NCBI GenBank assembly: GCA_013816485.1 | Contig: JACDEI010000052.1 | Span: 1-34,048, forward strand | DNA length: 34,048 bases | Origin: Planctomycetota bacterium | GTDB lineage: Bacteria; Planctomycetota; UBA11346 | Direction of reading: 5' to 3' | Shown here: in pieces, positions 26,936 to 34,048 of the stretch | How the letters are laid out: every line of letters begins with the position of its first letter | Numbering within the stretch: the first letter of the stretch is position 1 | Made by a program: the position numbers and the translations under genes | The notes under the pieces: model-generated | Database searches by the model: none | What the model was told of the DNA's origin: nothing | What the model saw: the letters and a program-made list of their open reading frames with translations, nothing else

Positions 26936-28369
26936 TCACGCCAGGATCGGCTTCACCACTTCTCCGAAGACATCAGTCAGACGGAAGTCGCGGCCCTGCG
27001 TGCGGTACGTCAGCTTCAGGTGGTCGATGCCGCACAGGTGCAGCATGGTCGCGTGCAGGTCGTGCACGCTGACGGGATGGTCGACGGCCTTGTAGCCAAG
27101 TTCATCGGTGCCGCCGAAAGTGATGCCGGGTTTGATGCCGCCGCCGGCGAGCGCGACGGAAAAACCCAGGATGTGGTGATCGCGGCCCGAGCCCTGGCCC
27201 ATCGGCGTGCGGCCGAATTCACCGCCCCACAACACCAAGGTGTCGTCGAGTAAGCCGCGCTCCTTGAGGTCCATGATCAGTGCGGCGCTTGCCTTGTCGG
27301 TCTCCTCCGCCGCTATCGGCATGTTCTTCTCAATGTCGCCGTGGTGGTCCCAGGCGCGGTGGTAGAGCTGGATGAAACGCACGCCGCGTTCAGCCATGCG
27401 CCGCGCCAGCAGGCAATTGCTGGCGAAGGTGCCGTCGCCGGGTTTCTTGATGCCGTAACGCTCCAGCACGTCCTTCGGCTCTTTGCTCATGTCGGTGAGA
27501 TCGGGGACCGAGGTCTGCATGCGGAAGGCCATCTCATACTGACTGATGCGCGTGGCGATTTCCGGATCGTGGATGCGTGCGTCGAGCAGGCCGTTGAGGC
27601 GGTTCACTTCATCGATCACGCCGCGCTGCATGCTGTGATCGACGCCGGCCGGATTGGCGACGTAGTGCACCGCGTCGCCCTTCGACTGGAACTGGATGCC
27701 CTGGAACTTGCTCGGCAGGAAACCCGAGGACCACTGGCGTGCGGACACCGGCTGTGCGCCACCGCCTTTTCCCTGCGAGGTCATCACCACGAAACCTGGC
27801 AAATCCTGCGTTTCGGAGCCCAGGCCATAGGTCATCCACGAGCCCCAGCTTGGCCGACCTTTGATGATCGAGCCGGTGTTCATGAACGCGTGCGCGGTGT
27901 CGTGGTTGATCTGTTCGGTGTGCATCGAACGGATGATGCACAGCTCATCGGCGATGCTGCCCAGGTGCGGGAACAACGTGGAGATCTCCTGCCCGGACTT
28001 GCCCCACTTCTTGAACTCGGTGAACGGCCCACGGGCTTTCAGCGTGGTGTTCTGCAACTGCGCAAGCTGCTGACCTTTGGTGAACGAGTCGGGAAATGGT
28101 TTGTCGTGCAGATCTTTGAGGGCCTGCTTGAAATCAAAGGTTTCCAAGTGCGACGGCCCACCGGCCATACACAGGTGGATGATGCGCTTGGCCTTCACTG
28201 GATGATGCGGCTTGGTGATCACACCGCGCCAGCGTTCATCAGCAGATGCGGTGCCGCCGAACAGGCCGGCGAGGGCGAGGCCGCCGAAGCCGTAGGCGGC
28301 ACGGGAAAGGAAGGCGCGGCGCAGGAGAACGTCCGACGTCCGGGGTCCGGGGTCCGGGGTCTTATTCAT
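26936..28369 (-). CDS. DUF1501 protein with a repeat-derived N-terminus
   Basis: A 477-residue protein of the DUF1501 family, related to sulfatase/alkaline-phosphatase folds and common in planctomycetes beside DUF1549/DUF1553 genes. Family features are HLCMAGGPSHLETFDFK near the start, LYHRAWDHHGDIEKNMP and LWGGEFGRTPMGQGSGRDHH. A Tat-like or Sec-like leader (RRAFLSRAAYGFGGLALAGLFGG) is preceded by MNKTPDPGPRTSDVLL, whose TPDPGPRTSD part is encoded by the right arm of repeat copy F. The ATG at 28369 and its upstream GGAG lie between the repeat arms. The gene follows DUF1549/DUF1553 after about 106 bases. Confidence 0.93.
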   Translation of the reverse strand: MNKTPDPGPRTSDVLLRRAFLSRAAYGFGGLALAGLFGGTASADERWRGVITKPHHPVKAKRIIHLCMAGGPSHLETFDFKQALKDLHDKPFPDSFTKGQQLAQLQNTTLKARGPFTEFKKWGKSGQEISTLFPHLGSIADELCIIRSMHTEQINHDTAHAFMNTGSIIKGRPSWGSWMTYGLGSETQDLPGFVVMTSQGKGGGAQPVSARQWSSGFLPSKFQGIQFQSKGDAVHYVANPAGVDHSMQRGVIDEVNRLNGLLDARIHDPEIATRISQYEMAFRMQTSVPDLTDMSKEPKDVLERYGIKKPGDGTFASNCLLARRMAERGVRFIQLYHRAWDHHGDIEKNMPIAAEETDKASAALIMDLKERGLLDDTLVLWGGEFGRTPMGQGSGRDHHILGFSVALAGGGIKPGITFGGTDELGYKAVDHPVSVHDLHATMLHLCGIDHLKLTYRTQGRDFRLTDVFGEVVKPILA

Positions 28370-28467
28370 CGGAAATCTCCAGTGCGATGTGCAGTCACAG
28401 GTTGTTGCAGGCAAAGCGAGGTGCGTGGTGATGGAAGACTCCGGACCCCGGACCCCGGACCCCGGAC
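28331..28467. repeat. Heptamer inverted repeat, copy F, enclosing the DUF1501 start
   Basis: One arm at 28331-28358 (GTCCGAC and three GTCCGGG) lies inside the first codons of the DUF1501 gene. The other at 28440-28467 (TCCGGAC and three CCCGGAC) lies between that gene and the DUF1549/DUF1553 stop at 28476. The DUF1501 ribosome binding site and ATG (28369) sit in the 81-base loop. In the transcript a stem of about 28 bp would enclose the translation start. Confidence 0.9.
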
Positions 28468-28475
28468 CGTGGCAA

Positions 28476-31400
28476 TCATAGCCGAGTAATGGTTTCGTGC
28501 AGGTTGAGGATCACGCGGCAGAGCTGCGTCCAGGCGGCGACCTCGACGCGTTGATCTTCTGCGGGCAACGGTGCAAGCCCGGTGCGCAGCAACGCGCCTG
28601 CCTGGTCGGGTTGCATGGCGTAGGCGGCGCGTGCCTTGGTCAGGAGTTTGAGTAGTGGGCCGCTCTCTTCCGCCGTCGCGCTACGACCGAGCGCCGTACG
28701 GAACGCCCGCTCTAGCTTCGCCGCATCGTCACCACCGCTGGCGATGAGCGTCACCGCCCAGCCACGCGCGGCCTCGACGAAGGTCGGATCATTCAGCAGC
28801 GTCAGCGCCTGCTGCGGACTGTTGGCCTGGGTGCGGAACACCGCGCATTCATCGCGCGAGGGTGCGTCGAAGTTGGCCAGCATCGGATGTAGGAAGGTGC
28901 GCTGCCAATGCATGTAGACGCCGCGACGGTACTGGTTGCGATCAGTCTCGGCGTGGTAGTCACGATCCGGAAACTGCAGATTGGTGTAGTAGTTGGGCGG
29001 CTGGTATGGCTTCACGCTTGGTCCGCCCAACTCTAGTGCGAGCAGACCGCTGATTGCCAGTGCGTTGTCACGCACGAACTCGGCGTCGAGTCGGCGCGGC
29101 GACTGCATCGCTCGCAGGCGATTCTCCGGATCCTTGGCCAGGATCTCCGGGCGCTGCACCGCCGACTGCTTATAGGTCTTCGAGGTGACGATGAGCGTCA
29201 CCAGCTTCTTCACGTCCCAACCTTTTTCGCGGAACTCGACAGCGAGCCAGTCGAGCAACTCTGGGTGCGATGGCCATTCACCCTGCAAACCCAGGTCATC
29301 GACGGTGGCACTGATGCCCACGCCCATGAACTGCGCCCACACGCGGTTGACGAACACGCGCGCGGTCAGCGGATTCTCCGCGCCGGTCAGCCACTGGGCG
29401 AGGTCGAGGCGGTTGGCGCGCGGTTTGTCGGCGGTGATCTGGTTGAGGAAATGCGCCGCGGCGGGTTTCACCACCTCGCCGTTCTCATCCTGCCAGTTGC
29501 CGCGCGGCAGCACGCGGATGGCGATGGGATCCCACTGCTCAGTGACGGCGGTCATGGCCATGCCGCCGCGGCATTCGGCGATTTCGCGGTCGAGGTCCTT
29601 CAGCTTGCCGAATGCATCCTGGTCGGCGGCGGTGCCGGCGAGCCACTGGTAGGCGAGGGCATCATCGACCGCGCCGTTCGCGGTGCGAGCGAGCCACGCG
29701 GCATCGAACACCGGCTGGTCGAGCGTCGGCGGGATGAGGGGCGACGTGCTGAGCGTCACGCCAGCGAGGTCGTTTTTCACCAGCGTCAGTTCGATGGTAT
29801 CGCCGTCCGCGAGCGTCAACGGCCGGTCGAGCACCCACACCGCCGCGTGATCTTGCTTCAGCATGTCCGTCGTCAGGTTCCATCCGGTCTGCACGCCGAG
29901 GACCTCGGCACCGCTGCGGTAGTCCTTCTTCTTCACCGTCGCACCACTGAGGCGCGCACTGACGCCGTGCGCCTTGTCACTCGTGGCCGGCTTGTGTGCA
30001 ATCTTCAGTTCGACGCGCGCGCCCTGCTTGGGATCGAGTCCGGCGGTTGCGTCCTTCACCCGCGCCAGAGCGAGGCGCAACGTCGCCACGCGGCCCGGTG
30101 CCGGCGTCAGGCGCAGCGTCACGTCCTGGTCGCGTTTGGCGCTGATCGTCACCACGGCATCGGCGACGGAGAAACCAGCCTTGTCGTCCTTCGGTGCAGC
30201 AACCGCTGCGGACTGCCAGCCGGATGGATTCGCGGTGATGAACGTGGTGATCTCCGTGCGCCAAGCTTTCAGCGCATCGCCGGCCTTCGCCGCAGCCGCG
30301 GCGGCGGACTGGTCTCGCTCGCGGCGCAGCGACGCCTCGCGCGCCTTGAGATACGGGCTCTCAACCGCGATCTCCGGCGGAAACGGATAGTCGTTGTTGT
30401 AGCCCGCCAGATCCGGGTTCTTGCTGTAGCCGTAATCGGCGTACACGCCCCATTGCTTCACGTCGGCGAAGAACGCGCCGAACTGGTAGAAATCCTTGAT
30501 GCCCCACGGGTCGTACTTGTGGTCGTGGCACTCGCAGCAGGCGAGGGTCGAACCCAGCCACGCGCCACCAAGCGTGCGCACGCGGTCGGCGGTGTACTTC
30601 GCCAAATACTCCTTCGGCTGCGCGCCACCTTCACGCGTCATCATGTTCAGGCGGTTGAAACCCGACGCGGTGCGTGTGCTGTCATCGGCATCCGGCAGTA
30701 GGTCACCGGCAAGCTGTTCAGCGGTGAAGCGATCGAACGGCAGGTTGCGGTTGAACGCGCCGATCACCCAGTCGCGGTAGGGGAAGATGTTGTGGTTCTG
30801 ATCGCCGTGGAAGCCGACGGTGTCAGCGAAACGCACCGCATCGAGCCACGGCACTGCCATACGTTCGCCGTAGTGTTTTGATGCGAGCAGGCGCGCGACC
30901 TGCTGGTCATACGCATCGGCGGATGTGTCGGCGACGAAGGTGTCGATCTCTGCCGGCGTTGGCGGCAAGCCGGTGAGGTCGAGGCTCAGGCGGCGTAGCA
31001 GCGTGGGGCGATCGGCCTCTGGTGACGGCGCGATCTTCTCCGCGTCCAAACGTGCACGGATGAAGGCATCGAGGGGATTGGCGCTCCACGCCTTGTCCGT
31101 CACCGTTGGTGGGGCGCTGCGCTTAGGTGCGATGTAGGCCCAGTGTGGTTCGTAGGTCGCGCCTTCGGCGATCCATTGGGCGATGATCTTCTTCTGCGCG
31201 TCGGTCAGTTGACGCACCGAATCCGGCGGCGGCATCACCTCGTCCGGATCGCTCTGATGCAGGCGTTTGACCAGTTCGCTGTCAGCTGGTTTCCCTGGGA
31301 CGAAGGCTTCCTTCGCCAGTGCAGCTTCGCGCTCGTCGAGGCGCAGCTTGCCCTTGCGGTTGGCCTTGTCCGGCCCGTGGCATTTGAAGCAGGTGTCGGA

Positions 31401-31502
31401 GAGGATCGGTCGCACGTCGCGGTTGTAGGACAGTTTCTCTGCGGCGTTCAGCGCCGGAGCGGCGATGGTGGCGAACAACAGGCAGGGGATCAGGTGCTTC
31501 AT
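28476..31502 (-). CDS. DUF1549/DUF1553 protein with planctomycete cytochrome (PSCyt1) domain
   Basis: A 1008-residue exported protein. A signal peptide (MKHLIPCLLFATIAAPALNA) is followed by a PSCyt1 domain with heme motif CFKCH at residues 38-42 and VMPPPDSV near residue 90. DUF1549 then begins with NPLDAFIRARLDAEKI and LRRLSLDLTGLPPTP. It contains a second CxxCH-like site in LACCECHDHKYDPW. A middle beta-rich part is followed by DUF1553 (VFVNRVWAQFMGVG, and SPQQALTLLNDP near the C-terminus). These large proteins occur in planctomycetes as pairs with DUF1501, as here. They are thought to be periplasmic and linked to polymer breakdown or respiration, but the reaction is unknown. Confidence 0.95.
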   Translation of the reverse strand: MKHLIPCLLFATIAAPALNAAEKLSYNRDVRPILSDTCFKCHGPDKANRKGKLRLDEREAALAKEAFVPGKPADSELVKRLHQSDPDEVMPPPDSVRQLTDAQKKIIAQWIAEGATYEPHWAYIAPKRSAPPTVTDKAWSANPLDAFIRARLDAEKIAPSPEADRPTLLRRLSLDLTGLPPTPAEIDTFVADTSADAYDQQVARLLASKHYGERMAVPWLDAVRFADTVGFHGDQNHNIFPYRDWVIGAFNRNLPFDRFTAEQLAGDLLPDADDSTRTASGFNRLNMMTREGGAQPKEYLAKYTADRVRTLGGAWLGSTLACCECHDHKYDPWGIKDFYQFGAFFADVKQWGVYADYGYSKNPDLAGYNNDYPFPPEIAVESPYLKAREASLRRERDQSAAAAAAKAGDALKAWRTEITTFITANPSGWQSAAVAAPKDDKAGFSVADAVVTISAKRDQDVTLRLTPAPGRVATLRLALARVKDATAGLDPKQGARVELKIAHKPATSDKAHGVSARLSGATVKKKDYRSGAEVLGVQTGWNLTTDMLKQDHAAVWVLDRPLTLADGDTIELTLVKNDLAGVTLSTSPLIPPTLDQPVFDAAWLARTANGAVDDALAYQWLAGTAADQDAFGKLKDLDREIAECRGGMAMTAVTEQWDPIAIRVLPRGNWQDENGEVVKPAAAHFLNQITADKPRANRLDLAQWLTGAENPLTARVFVNRVWAQFMGVGISATVDDLGLQGEWPSHPELLDWLAVEFREKGWDVKKLVTLIVTSKTYKQSAVQRPEILAKDPENRLRAMQSPRRLDAEFVRDNALAISGLLALELGGPSVKPYQPPNYYTNLQFPDRDYHAETDRNQYRRGVYMHWQRTFLHPMLANFDAPSRDECAVFRTQANSPQQALTLLNDPTFVEAARGWAVTLIASGGDDAAKLERAFRTALGRSATAEESGPLLKLLTKARAAYAMQPDQAGALLRTGLAPLPAEDQRVEVAAWTQLCRVILNLHETITRL

Positions 31503-31870
31503 GGTCGTCTCGTCGGGCGATGGGATGCCGGATTCGCGCGTCGGCGCAATCGCATCCTGGCGGAGCGACTACAGCAGCGTGACGACGTCGTTGAGACGCT
31601 CTCCATCGGCCATCACGACCTGATCGGATCGCATGCGCGATGCCGGATTCGCGCAGACATTATCCATGCCGCAACCACGGTTGTTACCGTGTTTTCGTGT
31701 TGGTGTCCGAACGCGCCGCGGATCGCGGCACGGTTGGGGCAGTCGGATGAAAGTCAGGAGACGGAGATGACATCCGGTTGATTGGCGACGAGATGTCTTT
31801 CGTGGCACGGGCGTCTCGCCCGTGGTCATCGCCCTCGATCACGGGCGAGACGCCCGTGTCACGGGAAATG
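31503..31870. other. Gene-free gap between hisH and the DUF1549/DUF1553 gene
   Basis: This 368-base stretch has no gene I can support. It holds a 16-base direct repeat (GATGCCGGATTCGCGC at 31524-31539 and 31639-31654, 115 bases apart), the promoter region of the DUF1549/DUF1553 gene, and near its left-gene end the long inverted repeat at 31804-31860. A short minus-strand frame (31569-31829) runs through the inverted repeat and is not credible as a gene. Confidence 0.6.
31804..31860. repeat. Inverted repeat, ACGGGCGAGACGCCCGT type, just after hisH
   Basis: Arms at 31804-31824 and 31840-31860 match in 20 of 21 bases, around a 15-base loop. Each arm is itself nearly palindromic (CGGGCGTCTCGCCCG). 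The right arm ends about ten bases from the hisH stop codon (31871), so the hairpin may terminate hisH transcription. The type is familiar to me from 'GRDARAT' spurious translations in PVC genomes, and it differs in sequence from all other repeats in this window. Confidence 0.85.
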
Positions 31871-32482
31871 TCACCCGCGCAAAAAGTTCCCCAGCAGCGC
31901 CAAACCGGCCTCACCGCTTTTTTCCGGATGGAACTGCACCGCAGCGAACGCACCCCGACGTACACCGGCACAGAAAATCCCGCCGTGATCACTGGTGGCG
32001 AGGGTGGTGTCCTCCGCCGTCGGCGCGCAGAAGTAGCTATGTACGAAATAGAACGGCGTGTCCTGCGGAATCCCGTTCCACAGCGGATCGCTTTTCTCCC
32101 AATGCACCGGATTCCAGCCCATGTGCGGAACCTTGAGCGCGGGATCGCTGAGCGCGAACTTCTTCACCGATCCTGGGATGACGCCGAGGCATGGCACGCC
32201 GTCGTCTTCGTCGCTGCGATCGAACAACAACTGCATGCCGACGCAGATGCACAGCAATGGTTTCTGCGCCGCGATCACTTGCGCTAGAGCTTGGTCGAGT
32301 TTTCCGGCACGCAGATTGGCCATGCACGAACCAGCGGCACCGACGCCTGGAAAGATCACCTTGTCGGCGCTCGCGATGACGGCGGCGTCAGCGGTGATCT
32401 CCGACGCGTGTCCCAGGTGCGTGAGCGCCCGCTGCACCGAGGTGAGATTGCCGGCTTGATAATCGATGATCGCGACGCGCAT
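31871..32482 (-). CDS. hisH: Imidazole glycerol phosphate synthase, glutaminase subunit
   Basis: A 203-residue class I glutamine amidotransferase. HisH releases ammonia from glutamine and passes it to HisF, which makes imidazole glycerol phosphate and AICAR in histidine synthesis. The start MRVAIIDYQAGNLTSVQRAL is typical. The nucleophile lies in LCICVGMQLLF, and the His/Glu pair in AVQFHPEKSG. HPEKSG and GWNPV are HisH hallmarks. No other his gene is in the window, so the pathway is dispersed here. The ATG at 32482 has only a weak AGG upstream. Confidence 0.96.
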   Translation of the reverse strand: MRVAIIDYQAGNLTSVQRALTHLGHASEITADAAVIASADKVIFPGVGAAGSCMANLRAGKLDQALAQVIAAQKPLLCICVGMQLLFDRSDEDDGVPCLGVIPGSVKKFALSDPALKVPHMGWNPVHWEKSDPLWNGIPQDTPFYFVHSYFCAPTAEDTTLATSDHGGIFCAGVRRGAFAAVQFHPEKSGEAGLALLGNFLRG

Positions 32483-32547
32483 GGGATGCGCAGCCTAGGT
32501 CTGACGGTCGGGCCGCAAGGCGTGGGGACTTGGTGGAACGGCTCGAT

Positions 32548-32679
32548 AGCCGCAGAGGCGCAGAGGTAAGAAGAGGGCCGCAGAGTCGAAGTGGAACGGT
32601 GGAGGCCCGCATCGTCTCAGCGTGAAAACAAAAACAGATCTGCTCTGCGGCCCTCTTCTTACCTCTGCGCCTTGCGGCT
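32548..32679. repeat. Long inverted repeat with 37-38-base arms (CCGCAGAGGCGCAGAGG type)
   Basis: The left arm 32548-32585 and right arm 32643-32679 are complementary except for one indel. The interior of 57 bases is A-rich at its right end. The element fills the gap between hisH (start at 32482) and the DUF6807 stop (32711), so it would serve as the terminator of the latter or be spread by mobility. No direct repeat flanks it, unlike the element at 20488-20628. Confidence 0.85.
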
Positions 32680-32710
32680 AGTTGTCCTCCCCACTGTCCG
32701 CTTACAGGTG

Positions 32711-33898
32711 CTACTTCACCGGCTTCCCATCCACGGTCACGATCGCTTCATTGGCGTACGCCTGCCAACGCCGTTCGATCGCCGCCGCGTCCGGCTCGCC
32801 ATCAGCGACCACGATGCGGTACCGCTGCACCATCGGCTCATCCGGCGCGATACGCCAATCGCCGAGCTGCGACGGTGCGAAACACAGGAACGGTTCGCTC
32901 GGATGCAGACGCAGTGGTTGCGGCATGCGCACGTTGGTCGGATGCGCCAGCACCGCGATGCCGGCGACCTTGCCGTCCACCAAGCCACCCATCCAGCACC
33001 AGCGGCCGCGGGTGAAGTTGCCGTCCTTGCGGTTCTTGCCTTCGCTAGTGAGCGCGCGCGTCGCATCGCCGTCACCTTCCCACGCACGATTGCCGCGGAT
33101 GCCGAGGCCGCCGTAGTGGTAGGTCGGTAGCTCCAGCGGTTTGTCGGTCAGGCAGTGCTGCACCACCGTGAGGTCGACCACCAGCACCGGATCGTGCGGC
33201 AGTGGCGCGCGCACCACGTAGGTCAGGCGTTCGCTCAGCACATCGACCTTGGGCTTGGCGGTGAGGTCCTCGTAACGGTTGACCGCCGTCCAGCCCGCCC
33301 ACGCGCCGGCGGTCCACACCGGCGAGGTCGACACGCTCTGCACCCCGGCGGTGCCGCCGCCCATGTTCCAGAAGTCTGGCGAACGGCCGTCGTACTTGGT
33401 CTTGGTCCACGCCAGCCACACGCCGTGGTGGTGTTTGTGTTTGCCGGGCATGTTGTCGGTCACCAGCCGTCCACTGGGTGTCAGCAGCCGCGCGAGGTAC
33501 CCGCCGCGACGTAGCTTTTCATCGTAGCCGGCTTCGAGCACGCCGCGTCCGCCCTGCCAGGTGGCGAGTTCCTTGCCCGCGACGGTCAGGCGGTGCTGCT
33601 CGTCAGGCAACGATTCCACCACCATGAGCGCCGGTGTCGCGGCCGCCGCTTCGAGGGTGAACTTCTGCACGCCCGTCAGCCCGGGCACCAGCGCCCGCCC
33701 GACACCATCACCACCGCGGGCGATGGGGAACTGCGTGCCATCAGCGGATTTCAGCGCCCACTCGCCCGCGGGCAGCATCGGCAGCGTCACCGCGCCATCG
33801 GGCGCAGACGTCGCACCCAGATCGATGATAACGGGAAAGTCCGCGGCGCTGAGCGCGGTGCAGAAGATCAACGAGACCACAAGTGACGGCAGGCGCAT
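32711..33898 (-). CDS. DUF6807 ('PmoA'-labelled) exported protein
   Basis: A 395-residue protein with a signal peptide (MRLPSLVVSLIFCTALSAAD). It carries the family core DNMPGKHKHHHGVWLAWTK with the HxHHxG cluster, followed by DFWNMGGG and later YHYGGLGIRG. The family is often labelled PmoA, but it is not the methane monooxygenase subunit; its members are exported proteins of unknown function, common in planctomycetes and Bacteroidetes. The ATG at 33898 has GGAG about eleven bases upstream. The inverted repeat at 32548-32679 lies just after the stop. Confidence 0.9.
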   Translation of the reverse strand: MRLPSLVVSLIFCTALSAADFPVIIDLGATSAPDGAVTLPMLPAGEWALKSADGTQFPIARGGDGVGRALVPGLTGVQKFTLEAAAATPALMVVESLPDEQHRLTVAGKELATWQGGRGVLEAGYDEKLRRGGYLARLLTPSGRLVTDNMPGKHKHHHGVWLAWTKTKYDGRSPDFWNMGGGTAGVQSVSTSPVWTAGAWAGWTAVNRYEDLTAKPKVDVLSERLTYVVRAPLPHDPVLVVDLTVVQHCLTDKPLELPTYHYGGLGIRGNRAWEGDGDATRALTSEGKNRKDGNFTRGRWCWMGGLVDGKVAGIAVLAHPTNVRMPQPLRLHPSEPFLCFAPSQLGDWRIAPDEPMVQRYRIVVADGEPDAAAIERRWQAYANEAIVTVDGKPVK

Positions 33899-34033
33899 GG
33901 ATAGGATCTCCAGCGACGGAGCCTACGGCGGTGTCAGCGACCGCCAGGCATGGACCGATCCGCGCAGGCTTTTGGCGAGTGATGAACGGTGCACAGGACA
34001 ATCGCCCATGGACCGAGCGGCGCAGCATCGGCA

Positions 34034-34048
34034 GGCTGTCCCCTGGGG
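34034..34048. repeat. Start of a second copy of the GCTGTCCCCTGGG repeat, cut by the window edge
   Basis: GGCTGTCCCCTGGG at 34034-34047 equals the outer end of the left arm of the repeat at 26816-26934. Only the first 14-15 bases are visible. Positions 33899-34033 hold no recognised gene; they contain the promoter and leader of the DUF6807 gene. Confidence 0.5.

Noticed and set aside
31569..31829. A short minus-strand open frame between hisH and the DUF1549/DUF1553 gene
   Set aside because: It begins inside the inverted repeat at 31804-31860, has no ribosome binding site and no family signature; it is most likely chance.
32711..33898. DUF6807 protein as a methane monooxygenase subunit (PmoA)
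   Set aside because: The family name is misleading: this protein is exported, lacks the multi-helix membrane structure of PmoA, and has the HxHHxG core of DUF6807.

Overview
The window is GC-rich and reads like the chromosome of a Planctomycetota or closely related PVC-superphylum bacterium. The evidence is a DUF1549/DUF1553 'planctomycete cytochrome' protein next to a DUF1501 protein, a second PSCyt1 heme domain fused to a DUF2231-like membrane domain, a DUF6807 ('PmoA') protein, a XylR-type LacI/AraC hybrid regulator, and many long palindromic repeats at gene borders. I see no rRNA, tRNA, CRISPR array, phage module or IS transposase. Most genes are chromosomal and intact, and Shine-Dalgarno GGAGG sites are visible before several of them.

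Layout. 244-7957 is a minus-strand block: two secreted proteins of unknown function, a ferredoxin/metallo-beta-lactamase fusion behind thioredoxin, a small outer-membrane-like barrel, a YfbK-like VWA lipoprotein, and its TetR regulator with two copies of a likely operator. 8133-11537 is mfd on the plus strand. 11801-15804 (minus) holds a sigma-like/FecR/PA14 membrane fusion and a DUF2231-PSCyt1 protein. 16014-24352 (plus) holds a MEKHL protein, an orphan DppB-like permease, SUKH-like and DUF6714-like proteins, GluQ-RS overlapping a shortened MnmE-like GTPase, and an SNF2 helicase with a SWIM protein. 24420-33898 (minus) holds a secreted protein, the XylR-like regulator, DUF1501, DUF1549/1553, hisH and DUF6807.

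The most unusual feature is a family of inverted arrays of the heptamer GTCCGGA (left arm) and TCCGGAC (right arm), found at six loci. Three copies lie in frame inside mfd. One straddles the start of the DUF1501 gene and supplies its first codons. Two lie between genes, one of them in a GTCCGAT variant. Tandem heptamers of this sequence contain no stop codon in any of the six frames, which can explain why they are tolerated in genes.

Four other, unrelated long inverted repeats are present. One, at 20488-20628, is flanked by a perfect 12-bp direct repeat that looks like a target-site duplication. The window therefore records repeated invasion by small palindromic elements, including RPE-like insertions into an essential-type repair gene.
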